DNA of 64,000 nt. Source: T3Sed10-241 sp036796255 (GTDB taxonomy: Bacteria; Bacteroidota; Bacteroidia; Flavobacteriales_D; Cryomorphaceae). Position numbers and translations under genes: made by a program. Position 1 is the stretch's first letter; every line of letters starts with the position of its first letter. The DNA lies in contig DAIRDH010000013.1 of the NCBI GenBank assembly GCA_036796255.1, forward strand, positions 1 through 64,000, read 5' to 3'. Shown here piece by piece: positions 45,279 to 53,437 of this stretch. The notes beneath the pieces were generated by a model. It did not search any database, was not told the DNA's origin, and saw only the letters and a list, made by a program, of their open reading frames with translations.

Positions 45279-45683
45279 TTAGTTGGAAGCACTTTCTATG
45301 TATTCAAACTTTTGCTCTTCCTTGTATTTGGATGGGCACTTCATGAGCATTTCCGATGCGTGAAATTCGTCGCCATTGGCCTTGCCAATTAGTACTAAGC
45401 TTTCCGATCGTTCAAAATCCTGGGGCTTGCTCTTGTTCAGCCACACCGTGCGTTTCTCGCCGGTATTGTCGATCATGGTAAAGCCGGTGAGGTTGGGATT
45501 TACCTCGGGCTCATACACAATGTCGCCACTGCGGTCGAGGGTGCCCACCACGTGGTATTCCTTGCCGGGGTTTTCAAATGCTTCCGCAAAATCGGCATAG
45601 CTGCTCGAGTCGCTTACGGAACCGATGATGAATGCGGCCGCAAGGGCCATCATCACGATCGCTATAATGTGAGATCTTTTCAT
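45279..45683 (-). CDS. ccmE: Haem chaperone CcmE, CXXXY type
   Basis: 134 residues: an N-terminal anchor (IIAIVMMALAAAFIIG) and an OB-fold domain (~40-115). CcmE binds haem covalently and passes it to CcmF. In most Gram-negatives the haem ligand is His in HxxxY. Here the segment reads MLMKCPSKYKEE, so Cys116 takes the His position and Tyr120 keeps the motif (CXXXY). This variant is known from Desulfovibrio and some archaea, in systems lacking CcmH. It overlaps ccmD by 4 bp. Confidence 0.87.
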   Translation of the reverse strand: MKRSHIIAIVMMALAAAFIIGSVSDSSSYADFAEAFENPGKEYHVVGTLDRSGDIVYEPEVNPNLTGFTMIDNTGEKRTVWLNKSKPQDFERSESLVLIGKANGDEFHASEMLMKCPSKYKEEQKFEYIESASN

Positions 45684-45907
45684 TTCTGTGCGTTTTCTTC
45701 TTTTTCAAACTTCCTCAACCTCCGGTCGAGCAAAGCCAAATACACCAACATCACCACCAACATCACAAATACTATTGCAAAAACCACATTGAACTTGCCA
45801 TCGGCGTACATGCTTTCTTCAAGTGCGGTGTTCTGCGCTGAAGCCAGCAATGGCATTGCCATCCAGGCTGCACATATTACAACAAATCTCTTCACTTGTT
45901 CAGGCAT
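45680..45907 (-). CDS. CcmD-like small membrane protein
   Basis: 75 residues with one signal-like N-terminal segment and a single transmembrane helix (KFNVVFAIVFVMLVVMLVYLALL), then a basic tail. CcmD helps release haem-loaded CcmE from CcmC. The sequence is short and divergent, so the name rests mainly on its position between ccmC and ccmE, with overlaps of 8 and 4 bp. Confidence 0.7.
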   Translation of the reverse strand: MPEQVKRFVVICAAWMAMPLLASAQNTALEESMYADGKFNVVFAIVFVMLVVMLVYLALLDRRLRKFEKEENAQK

Positions 45908-46943
45908 GTTCTCGGTTCATTTTGCGAAAGCTGAGCATGTCTATGCGGTTGCGCAGCTGTAGTATCCAAATTCCAATTCCTATCCAGCCAATTACAGCGG
46001 GATAAAATATAAGGCGCATGTTGTCGTCAAGATCGTACTGGCTGAAGGCAGGATTGCCACCCACACCCGGGTGAAGGGAGTCTGTCATTCGCGGAAGTAT
46101 CATGATAAACAACATCATCATTGCGTATGCAAAGATATTGTAGACGGCGCCGAGTCGGGCCGCTTTTTCAGAATCATTAACAGAGCTTTTCAGCACGAAG
46201 TAAGCCAGGTATACCAGCACCCCGAGTGCGGCACCATTTAGGCGGGGGTCGCTTACCCACCACGCGCCCCAGGTGAAGCGTGCCCACACCGAGCCGGTGA
46301 GCAGGCCCGCTGCTGCAAAAACCAATCCCACCCGCGCCGCATTGCCCGCTTTGAGGTCGTATTCCATGGCGCTTCCGCGCAAATAGCGCACGCTGTACAC
46401 CAGCGACATGGTCATGAGAAACATCATGGCGAACCAGCTCGGCACGTGAAAGAAGAGGTTGCGGATGGTCTCGTTGAGGATGCTTTGGTTGGGAAAGTGA
46501 AACCAGTCGGCCTCTTTGGTTTTCATGGGCTTCAAGGGGCTTTCTTCGGGCTCAGGAACGTCTACTTCTACAACAAGATTTTGCTGCATGAGGGCGCTCT
46601 CGAGCATGAGGGTGCCGTCAATGTCGTTGTTCACATAGAGGTCAAAGAAGGAATCCTCCACCTTTTCGGGAATGGAGAAGCTGAGCCGAACCGACTTATT
46701 GTCGAGCACTACTTGCTCATAGGGGCTGATGATATGCTTGCCGTTGGTAAGCCATACCTGCAGGCTGGGTTCAGCTTCCGCAAAATGGCTGTTGTAGCCG
46801 CTGAGCACGATGGAGTTAACGCCATACGTGAGTCGCTCAGGCTCCACTTTGGAAATGCCGGGAGCCAGCGGGGCATTCAGTCCGATAATCAGGGTGGTGA
46901 GAACCAACAAAGCGGAAAGAATTTTCCACCAGTTTTTGGCCAT
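45900..46943 (-). CDS. ccmC: CcmC-like haem handling protein with an N-terminal extracytoplasmic domain
   Basis: 347 residues. The C-terminal ~180 residues have six hydrophobic segments and the CcmC tryptophan motif TWGAWWVSDPRLNGA (~230). CcmC loads haem onto CcmE. CcmC proteins are usually about 240 residues; here residues ~25-150 form an additional beta-rich periplasmic domain (ISKVEPERLTYGVNSIVL..) after the first helix. The extension looks Ig/IPT-like, and its function is unknown. It lies 12 bp after ccmB. Confidence 0.83.
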   Translation of the reverse strand: MAKNWWKILSALLVLTTLIIGLNAPLAPGISKVEPERLTYGVNSIVLSGYNSHFAEAEPSLQVWLTNGKHIISPYEQVVLDNKSVRLSFSIPEKVEDSFFDLYVNNDIDGTLMLESALMQQNLVVEVDVPEPEESPLKPMKTKEADWFHFPNQSILNETIRNLFFHVPSWFAMMFLMTMSLVYSVRYLRGSAMEYDLKAGNAARVGLVFAAAGLLTGSVWARFTWGAWWVSDPRLNGAALGVLVYLAYFVLKSSVNDSEKAARLGAVYNIFAYAMMMLFIMILPRMTDSLHPGVGGNPAFSQYDLDDNMRLIFYPAVIGWIGIGIWILQLRNRIDMLSFRKMNREHA

Positions 46944-46955
46944 ATCAGGGTTTCG

Positions 46956-47621
46956 TTATTCGCGCCAAAGGTACGGAAATAAAATATAGCTCAGTCCCAA
47001 TGAAAGCAGGGCGATGGCCCCGAGTTGCATGGCGTAGGTACCGTTTACGCTCCAGGCCAGACCATCGATGGCATTTTTGGAAAAGCGCATCAGCACCAGT
47101 AAAAAGGGCAAAATGACCGGCAGCCCTAGGATGGCCATCAGGCCCAGATTGTTGTCGGTTTGTGAGGCCAGCGCCGAGACGAGTGTGAGGATAAGCCCGA
47201 GACCAATGGCGCCCATGGCCAATGCGAGCGCCAGGGCCAGGGGGTCGGCATTGTGCAGGGGGCCCGAGCCCAGCGTGAGCGTGTACATGGCAAAGGAAGC
47301 AAACACCATGACAAGCAGCACAAAGGCGTTATAAATCATTTTGCCGATCACGACCGCTTCCGGACGCGCAAGCGTAAAGAGATAGAGCCGACGGCCATTG
47401 TTCTCATTGGCAAAGCTGCGCGAGGCGGCATTGAAAGCCGAGAAGAGCACGATGATCCAGAAAAGGGCATTCCAGGTGGGTACATCCACTATTTGGCGAA
47501 AGCCAAGGTAAGCCACAAATACCGATGCCAGCACGTACAGAAATACGCTGCCTATGGCATGGCGCTGCCTCCACTCCATGCGGAGGTCTTTGAGGAGTAT
47601 GGCTTTTACTTCGTTCCACAT
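46956..47621 (-). CDS. ccmB: Haem exporter permease CcmB-like
   Basis: 221 residues from MWNEVKAILLKDLR with six hydrophobic segments (FLYVLASVFVAYLGF; LGLILTLVSALASQ). CcmB pairs with the ATPase CcmA to release haem-loaded CcmE. ccmA is not in this window. A TTG 9 nt upstream is an alternative start, but the ATG matches the family. The promoter box TACCTTTG ends only 6 nt before the ATG, so this operon's mRNA may be leaderless. It is the first gene of the ten-gene operon. Confidence 0.85.
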   Translation of the reverse strand: MWNEVKAILLKDLRMEWRQRHAIGSVFLYVLASVFVAYLGFRQIVDVPTWNALFWIIVLFSAFNAASRSFANENNGRRLYLFTLARPEAVVIGKMIYNAFVLLVMVFASFAMYTLTLGSGPLHNADPLALALALAMGAIGLGLILTLVSALASQTDNNLGLMAILGLPVILPFLLVLMRFSKNAIDGLAWSVNGTYAMQLGAIALLSLGLSYILFPYLWRE

Positions 47622-47627
47622 GGGGGG

Positions 47628-47635
47628 CAAAGGTA
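47628..47635 (-). promoter_or_regulatory. -7 promoter box TACCTTTG of the ccm operon
   Basis: TACCTTTG on the minus strand is an exact TAnnTTTG match, 6 nt before the ccmB ATG. No good -33 TTG is seen at 17-23 nt. Confidence 0.6.
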
Positions 47636-47727
47636 AGGCTTAAATCAAAGGAACACTTCCAGAGAATAGGTCGCAAAGAGAAGTTTCGATAATCACCCAC
47701 TTCAGTGAAAGGTTTCCTTTAAAATCT

Positions 47728-47735
47728 TACCTTCG
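47728..47735 (+). promoter_or_regulatory. -7 box TACCTTCG of the Crp/Fnr gene
   Basis: TACCTTCG (one mismatch) lies 19 nt before the ATG at 47755. A small dyad, AAAGG-TTT-CCTTT at 47708-47720, occupies the upstream position. Confidence 0.5.
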
Positions 47736-47754
47736 CGGGTAGAATTAAGCACGC

Positions 47755-48474
47755 ATGGCAGCATTTAACAACACCAGTACTTTGCCCACAGCTTGCGAAT
47801 TTTGTACTTCGCATCACCGCTCTTTGTTTGGAGCACTGGGCTCAGATGATATGGCCCGCGTGGAGCGTGGCAAAACCTGCACCCGTTACAAAAAAGGACA
47901 GGTGCTATTCCACGAAGGCACCCGTCCGCTGGGAGTGTTTTGTGTAAACTCAGGCCGCATCAAGGTGTACCGTGTGGGCATGGACGGCAAGGAGCAAATT
48001 ACACGGGTATCGGCTGCCGGCGACTTGCTCGGCTACAAGGCCATGTTATCAGAGCAGCACTACGAGCAGAGCGCCGAAGCCCTTGACGACTGCGTAGTGT
48101 GTTTCGTGGCCAAAGAAGACTTTCTCTCACTGCTTCGACCCGACACACGCTTCTACATGGATTTGCTTAAAGCGGTATGTCAGGAAAACACTGCCATGGC
48201 AGGTAAAATGACCCAAATGGCGCAGCAAAGTGTACGACAGCGCCTCGCCCTTACCCTGATTATGCTCAAGGACACCTACGGTATTGAGCAGGATACCCAA
48301 GGCGAGATTCAAATCAACCTCACCCGCGAAGACCTCGCCAACATCGTGGGCACCGCCACTGAAAGCCTGATACGCCTGCTCAACGATTTCAAAAAAGAAA
48401 ACCTCATCGAGACCCAGGGGCGGAGAATAAGGGTGCTCGACACCGATGGACTGATGGCTGCTTCAAGGAGGTAG
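47755..48474 (+). CDS. Crp/Fnr-family transcription regulator
   Basis: 239 residues. The cyclic-nucleotide-binding-like domain spans ~35-150 (KKGQVLFHEGTRPLGVFCVNSGRI), followed by a dimerisation helix and a C-terminal winged helix (LTREDLANIVGTATESLIRLL). Cysteines CEFC (14-17) sit at the N-terminus, with a further Cys at ~41, which recalls the Fe-S ligands of Fnr, but the full four-cysteine set cannot be confirmed. The gene is divergent from the ccm operon and a few kb from the cbb3 cluster. A role in oxygen or redox control of those genes is plausible but inferred. Confidence 0.88.
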   Translation: MAAFNNTSTLPTACEFCTSHHRSLFGALGSDDMARVERGKTCTRYKKGQVLFHEGTRPLGVFCVNSGRIKVYRVGMDGKEQITRVSAAGDLLGYKAMLSEQHYEQSAEALDDCVVCFVAKEDFLSLLRPDTRFYMDLLKAVCQENTAMAGKMTQMAQQSVRQRLALTLIMLKDTYGIEQDTQGEIQINLTREDLANIVGTATESLIRLLNDFKKENLIETQGRRIRVLDTDGLMAASRR

Positions 48475-48542
48475 GTTGTACGCCATCTTAGGTCAGGCTT
48501 TCGCAGCTGATTGAGCCCCTTCCTGAAGATGACACCAGCAAC

Positions 48543-48559
48543 TTAAGGCATGGCCTTAA
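48543..48559. other. Small perfect dyad between convergent genes
   Basis: TTAAGGC and GCCTTAA flank ATG. It lies between the convergent Crp/Fnr and DUF6515-like genes. It could be a weak terminator, but no T run follows. Confidence 0.3.
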
Positions 48560-48640
48560 AGAGAAGGTTCCAATATGCTGCCAATAACAACTTCATACTT
48601 ACCTGTCCAACTTTAATTTGAGGCCTTGATTTAGATTTTA

Positions 48641-50056
48641 CTACTCCTCAGCCTCGATGTATACCACTTCATACATATTGCGTCCATTCACCTGCACCGG
48701 CATGTAGTGGGTCTCTCCATAGGCAAGTAGTATCACATCACCCAATTTGACTTCTTCGCCACCGTCGGGGAGGTTGGTCACAAGGGCGCCCGCGGTTGGA
48801 GGTACCACAATGTAGCCATCCCCGGATTTCTCATAGAAGGTTCCACCCCAAAAATAATTGACAGTGCCATCGTCGAGGGTCACCCTTTCATAATTGTCGG
48901 GGATGCTGCTAACTTCAACGCCCACAGGACCAGGCACCACCACGAAGCCTTCATCATCTTTTTGATAGAAAACCCCGTTGTCGTACAAGAATTCGTTGAC
49001 CACATTGGTCACGTTGGTCACATTGGTAATGTTAGTTTCGTTGGTCACATTTGTTACGTTGGTCACATTCACCACCTGGGCCGTTGGGGGCAACACTGCC
49101 ACGGGATAACCCCATGGATGCCACCAAGGTCCCCATACCATCGGCCTGAATGCAAACCAAAAGAAGGGATGTGCTGACCACATCATCCAGCCGCCCCACA
49201 TCATAGGCGGACGCATCATCATAGGCGACCTCCTGTTTACCACCACCACTGTGTTGCGCTGGGCATTGATGTTGATGTTGTTGTTGTTTCCGATGTTGAT
49301 GTTGTTTCCACCGGGGCGGTTGCCACCGGGCCTGTTGGCACCTGGATTTCGGTCTGACCCCGGGTTTCTGCCTGCTCCCGGGCTACGGTCGCCTGCGGAG
49401 CCCCTTTCACCGCCCGGTGTTCGGTTGGCATTGGAAGCCCTGTCGCCACTTGATGTCCTGTCAGCGCTTGATGGCCTGTTGGCATTTGAAGTCCTATCGC
49501 CGCCAGAAGGTCTTCCTTGGTCTGATTTTGAGTTGCTGCGGTCGCTGGCTGAGCCGCTGCCACGGGAGCTCGACTGGTTTCGGGAAGGATTATCGGGCCT
49601 GCTGCCGCTTGGCACATTGGCATCCCTGCTTTGACGGGTATCGTTAATAGAACGGTTTTGGCTCGAAGGGGCACTACCCCCTGTACTCCGGTTAGGTGAA
49701 CGCTGTGCGCCGCCATTGATCGAATTGCCGGAAGGTGAGCCTTGAGGCGGTCTTGATGGCTGGTTTTGCGGACGTGAAGGCTGTGATTGAGGTCTGGAAG
49801 GAGCTGCGCCCGGCCTCGCTTGCTGCGAGGGCGCACCTGACCTTGAATGCGATGCACTGCCGCCACTCCGCTGTGGGCTATGCATCCCTCCTGGCGAGCC
49901 TCCACCGCCTCTGGAAGGTGATGCCGCAGGGCCACCACCCCGGGAGCCGCCGCCGCCATGATTCATCCTTTGCGACCAGGCATTGTCAGGGTTGAGCGTC
50001 AATAGCGCAAGGAGCGCAGCACTTAAAGAAAGCTTGAGTAAAGTCGATGATGTCAT
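48641..50056 (-). CDS. DUF6515-like secreted low-complexity protein
   Basis: 471 residues. A signal peptide (~1-28, ends AWSQ) is followed by ~200 residues of Gly/Ser/Arg/Pro/Asn-rich sequence (GGGGSRGGGP..; RTSNANRPSSADR), then a basic linker, a Trp-rich segment (MWGGWMMWSAHPFFWF), NVTNVTN repeats, and two tandem ~55-residue modules with VFYQKDDEGFVVV and TFYEKSGDGYIVV that match DUF6515. It is probably an envelope or surface protein; its function is unknown. It starts 8 bp after the gene at 50065 and forms a unit with it. Confidence 0.75.
   Translation of the reverse strand: MTSSTLLKLSLSAALLALLTLNPDNAWSQRMNHGGGGSRGGGPAASPSRGGGGSPGGMHSPQRSGGSASHSRSGAPSQQARPGAAPSRPQSQPSRPQNQPSRPPQGSPSGNSINGGAQRSPNRSTGGSAPSSQNRSINDTRQSRDANVPSGSRPDNPSRNQSSSRGSGSASDRSNSKSDQGRPSGGDRTSNANRPSSADRTSSGDRASNANRTPGGERGSAGDRSPGAGRNPGSDRNPGANRPGGNRPGGNNINIGNNNNININAQRNTVVVVNRRSPMMMRPPMMWGGWMMWSAHPFFWFAFRPMVWGPWWHPWGYPVAVLPPTAQVVNVTNVTNVTNETNITNVTNVTNVVNEFLYDNGVFYQKDDEGFVVVPGPVGVEVSSIPDNYERVTLDDGTVNYFWGGTFYEKSGDGYIVVPPTAGALVTNLPDGGEEVKLGDVILLAYGETHYMPVQVNGRNMYEVVYIEAEE
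48995..49074 (-). repeat. Degenerate 9-nt tandem repeat encoding NVT
   Basis: About eight copies of a ~9-nt unit (TTGGTCACA-like on the plus strand) encode the run NVTNVTNETNITNVTN in the DUF6515-like protein. It is a likely slippage-prone tract, in frame in whole units. Confidence 0.75.
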
Positions 50057-50064
50057 GACAGGAA

Positions 50065-50814
50065 TTATTTAGCAATTTTTTTAGGCACAAGGCTCAGGCG
50101 TTTTGCGTTTTCGGGAACGACAAAGTCAAAAATGGCCTCGGGAAGGAATGGATTAATATGCCAGTCGGAAAATATGCCTTCATACTGCGGTGATGCTGCA
50201 TCCGTTTTATCGAGCACCACGAAGCGCTGCGGCAGGGTGAAGGTATCATTGGTCAGCCACACCTGCACACTCTGCTCGGGCCCAGAGGCAAGAATATGGT
50301 GGCAGCTTACCCCGTCAATGGTCACAAGGCCACGGTAGCTTACCACATCGCTGTGCTCAAGCAGGTCGTCGGTGAAGCTGGGGTAGAAGAAGTCGGCTGC
50401 AGGAAAATCAATGTCGTATTGGGCATTGACCATGTCAATGGTCTCAATGATGGTACCAGGGGTTTCTATAAATCCGTAATGGTTGTAAGTAGAAGAATAA
50501 TACATAAGGATATCCGTGTGGTACCAATAGGCTTCCTGGTGCACCGGGCCCACGGTCTGTATGTGCATTTTATCAGGGCCGGCGAAATGAACCTGATGGC
50601 TGTAGTACTCTTTAACCATTCCCTCGTTCGATAGCACCTTGTCAGATGATACCAAAAGCTTAAAACTGCACGAAGTCAGCTCCCCGATCACAGCTGTCAT
50701 ACGGTCGAGTAGAACCACCGCCCTGTTGTCAATCCTTGTGGAGTCTTGGGCGCTAAGGGGAAATGTACAGACCGCCCAAAGAAGGCACGAGCAAATAAGG
50801 CATTTTACATTCAT
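50065..50814 (-). CDS. DUF2092-like secreted protein
   Basis: 249 residues from the ATG at 50814 (MNVKCLICS); the frame is open further upstream to 50895, but this start gives a good signal peptide ending LSAQ. The mature part matches DUF2092 in layout: a helical start (RAVVLLDRMTAVIGELTSCSFKL), then beta strands with the sequence GPDKMHIQTVGPVHQEAYWYH, and a C-terminal VPENAKRL. DUF2092 proteins are LolA-like and periplasmic; no activity is known. It is 8 bp upstream of the DUF6515-like gene and probably co-transcribed. Confidence 0.75.
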   Translation of the reverse strand: MNVKCLICSCLLWAVCTFPLSAQDSTRIDNRAVVLLDRMTAVIGELTSCSFKLLVSSDKVLSNEGMVKEYYSHQVHFAGPDKMHIQTVGPVHQEAYWYHTDILMYYSSTYNHYGFIETPGTIIETIDMVNAQYDIDFPAADFFYPSFTDDLLEHSDVVSYRGLVTIDGVSCHHILASGPEQSVQVWLTNDTFTLPQRFVVLDKTDAASPQYEGIFSDWHINPFLPEAIFDFVVPENAKRLSLVPKKIAK

Positions 50815-51034
50815 GATGATCAGTATAAGGTCAAAGTAGGTTGATTGAGGGATTGGAAAAGTCTGGAAATTTGATGCGGTAAAACAGAGTCCCAAAATTG
50901 GAAAAATTAACTCAGGGCAAGAAATACAAAATGCTAAAATGCAAGGAATAGCTGCACAATTGTTTTTAAAATTGACGAATTTAATGCAGTCTCATGGAGT
51001 AAAATTTCGGCCCTTGCCAACTTGTATTCATGCC

Positions 51035-51061
51035 CTCAGCTCTATGAACCTCAGAGCTGAG
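51035..51061 (-). terminator. 9-bp hairpin after the 51076 gene
   Basis: CTCAGCTCT and AGAGCTGAG are perfect arms around a 9-nt loop, 15 nt past the stop on the minus strand. No T run follows, so it may be a transcript-end hairpin rather than a classical terminator. Confidence 0.45.
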
Positions 51062-51075
51062 AATTCAGGTTGTGA

Positions 51076-52827
51076 CTACCGCTTTACAAACCTCTTGGCA
51101 TGCCGCCCAGCTTCTGATCGAAGACTTAGCAGATACACTCCGGGCGCAAGGCCGCTTATATCAATGTGGAGTGATTCGGAAGTGTGAACAAACTGTCTCT
51201 CCACCGATTGCCCAAGGCTGTTGTAGACCATCACCTCAACCGGCCCGCTCTGCATAGTGAAGGCGGCGGTGATAAAATCAGAAGCTGGGTTAGGGTACAA
51301 GTTAAGCTTCTCGAAGTCGTCGGCTGGTTTGTCGCCCACGGTGGCATCTGTCACAGCATACAGTTCCCTTCCTATATCTTCATAAATTGCCGGAAATAGC
51401 AGCCGTCCGCCCACTTCTCTGAACTGGTTCCACACCATGTTTGCCGGATCGCTTTGTGTCGCGAAAGCAGGTGCTATTTTGACCGTTCCCTCTTCGGTAC
51501 CATCGGTCGACCAAATCTCAGCGCCGTTGCTGCCATCACTTGCGGTGAAGTAGAGCTTGAAGTTGTACGGAGCCATTTCGCCGGGGAAAGATGATTCTGT
51601 GCCGGGATTGATGTCCTTTATCCGCACGGTACCTGCAGCTGTTCCATCGGTTCGCCACAGTTCATCACCCGCGTCATCATCCTCAGCGCCGAAGTACATC
51701 TGGCCATTAAAGAGGGTAAAATGTCTTGGCCACCGCAAGCCGGAATCGTCGGGCAGGGCAAACATTTTGGTGCCTGCTTCGGTACCGTCGGTCTCCCACA
51801 GGTAGTAGATCGGCTCTTCCACTATACCGCCGAAATACATTTTCCCATTAAAAACCTTGGGAACAGGAGTGGCAACAAAATTGCCAAAAACGATTCCGAT
51901 AGGACCCGGATTGATGTCTTTGACAAGCTGAGTGCCCGCCTCGGTGCCGTCCGTTTTCCAAAGTTCATAACCGTGTATGCCATCATCGGCCAAAAAATAC
52001 AATGCGTTGTTTAAAACCGTGAAGTGAAAGGGCTCGCTGCCGTTGTTTTGATCGCCCGCTTGTATGTCTTTCAGCATGAAAGTCCCATTGGGGGTGCCGT
52101 CTGTTACCCATACTTCTCCGCCGTGCTCGCTATCAGCGGCTCTGAAATAAAGCTTACCATTGAATGATTTGAATTGTTGAGGGCTGCTGTTGCCCGAAGG
52201 ACCCTGCCAAATGTCTTTGAGCATGTACGTACCATTTACAGTACCATCGCTCACCCACAATTCCTGCCCATGCACACCATCATTTGCTGAAAAGTAGAGC
52301 AAGCCGTTGTGTTCATAGAAGTTGAAGGGCGTTCCGTGACCAGTGCCCTCATTGATGTCCATAAACAACATGGTGCCCGCTTCCGTGCCATCACTTACCC
52401 AAAGCTCGCGGCCATGCACGCCATCATCAGCAAGGAAAAAAACATCTCCGTTGTAGGGTGTATATGTACTTGGAGGCACCGTGCCGCTGCCGGGGTTGAT
52501 GTCTTTCAACAGTGTTGTTCCAGCCGCTGTTCCGTCCGAAACCCACAGTTCCTCACCGTGCACTCCATCATTTGCTTTAAAATACATAAGGTTGTTGTGC
52601 ACCAACGCATCAGCAAGTGAAGAAAAGAAAAAAGCATCGGTAGGCCCCTCGTTGATGTCTTTGACCCGCACTACTTCCACCTGGCTGTGCAGTTGCTGTG
52701 CGGAGTATACACTGAGCAGCCCGGCAAGGAGTATTTTCACGCAAATGCTGAGGTGTGATCCTGATGTTTCTGCGCTGTGGTAGGCGAGGACGCTATTCCT
52801 ATTTGAACATTTTCTTCGGCTTCGCAT
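51076..52827 (-). CDS. T9SS-secreted ELWVSDGT-repeat protein
   Basis: 583 residues. Eight repeats of about 50 residues carry ELWVSDGTxxGTxxLKDI and FxxxDGVHGxELW, a pattern seen in secreted propeller-like Bacteroidota proteins. The C-terminal ~75 residues are a T9SS type A sorting domain (NLYPNPASDFITAAFTM..GVYLLSL). The signal peptide (KILLAGLLSVYSAQQLHSQ) starts around residue 30; a GTG at 52740 would give a normal short signal, so the true start may be there rather than 52827. The repeats number eight, which would suit one eight-bladed propeller. The ligand is unknown. Confidence 0.82.
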   Translation of the reverse strand: MRSRRKCSNRNSVLAYHSAETSGSHLSICVKILLAGLLSVYSAQQLHSQVEVVRVKDINEGPTDAFFFSSLADALVHNNLMYFKANDGVHGEELWVSDGTAAGTTLLKDINPGSGTVPPSTYTPYNGDVFFLADDGVHGRELWVSDGTEAGTMLFMDINEGTGHGTPFNFYEHNGLLYFSANDGVHGQELWVSDGTVNGTYMLKDIWQGPSGNSSPQQFKSFNGKLYFRAADSEHGGEVWVTDGTPNGTFMLKDIQAGDQNNGSEPFHFTVLNNALYFLADDGIHGYELWKTDGTEAGTQLVKDINPGPIGIVFGNFVATPVPKVFNGKMYFGGIVEEPIYYLWETDGTEAGTKMFALPDDSGLRWPRHFTLFNGQMYFGAEDDDAGDELWRTDGTAAGTVRIKDINPGTESSFPGEMAPYNFKLYFTASDGSNGAEIWSTDGTEEGTVKIAPAFATQSDPANMVWNQFREVGGRLLFPAIYEDIGRELYAVTDATVGDKPADDFEKLNLYPNPASDFITAAFTMQSGPVEVMVYNSLGQSVERQFVHTSESLHIDISGLAPGVYLLSLRSEAGRHAKRFVKR

Positions 52828-53437
52828 AATCTCTTAGGTTTATTGAATTTATGTGGTTTACTGAGCAAGTCTTGGCTGTTATAATTTCTCAATATTTCAA
52901 CCTTCGTTTGCTCTGCCTTTCGGCAAAAGCCGGGTCATCCACTTTATTGAAAGCGCTGAAGAGGACTTGGATCAAGAGGCTGTGACAGGCGAGGGAGGCT
53001 GATTTACTCAAAGTGGCTGGTTTGAGAATATAGTTGGCTATCGACAACAAATGAAAATGTGAACAGGGCGAACTTCAAGAAAGGTTGATTGCTCAATTGG
53101 GGATCCTTGGCTTTCACACTTTCCTTGTTAAAGTATTGATGCTAATTTACTTATATTTTCTTTTTGCGAAATCCTTTGCCTATTTCTTCAAATCACTCCT
53201 TTCTTGCCATGCACCTGTGGAGAATAATTTATACTCCTTTGTCACAGAATATACTGAGCAACTGGCACCACACAACCCCACTTTGGGTACGGCAATCAGC
53301 AGAAGCACATTTCGCCGTCGCAGAAGGAATAAAGGGAAGGCCTCACTGTCAACGCAATGTCTAAGCATTGTCTTTACATGTTGCTTGGCACGGCTATTGG
53401 CCTTGGTTTGGAACAAAAACCCCTTAAAATAATTACT
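52828..53437. other. 610-bp region without a convincing gene
   Basis: Reading frames here (e.g. 53085-53432) lack family similarity and a plausible start context. A weak promoter for the next gene (TTG 53381-53383, N19, TTGGTTTG 53403-53410) lies at its right end. No repeat, RNA or IS feature is seen. Confidence 0.5.

Noticed and set aside
48995..49074. Possible CRISPR-like repeat
   Set aside because: The units are ~9 nt with no spacers and are in frame as NVT codons, so it is a coding tandem repeat.
53085..53432. 115-codon frame between the 51076 and 53438 genes
   Set aside because: No family similarity, no promoter box and a hydrophobic/basic composition like random AT-rich DNA; it overlaps the better-supported 53438 gene region.
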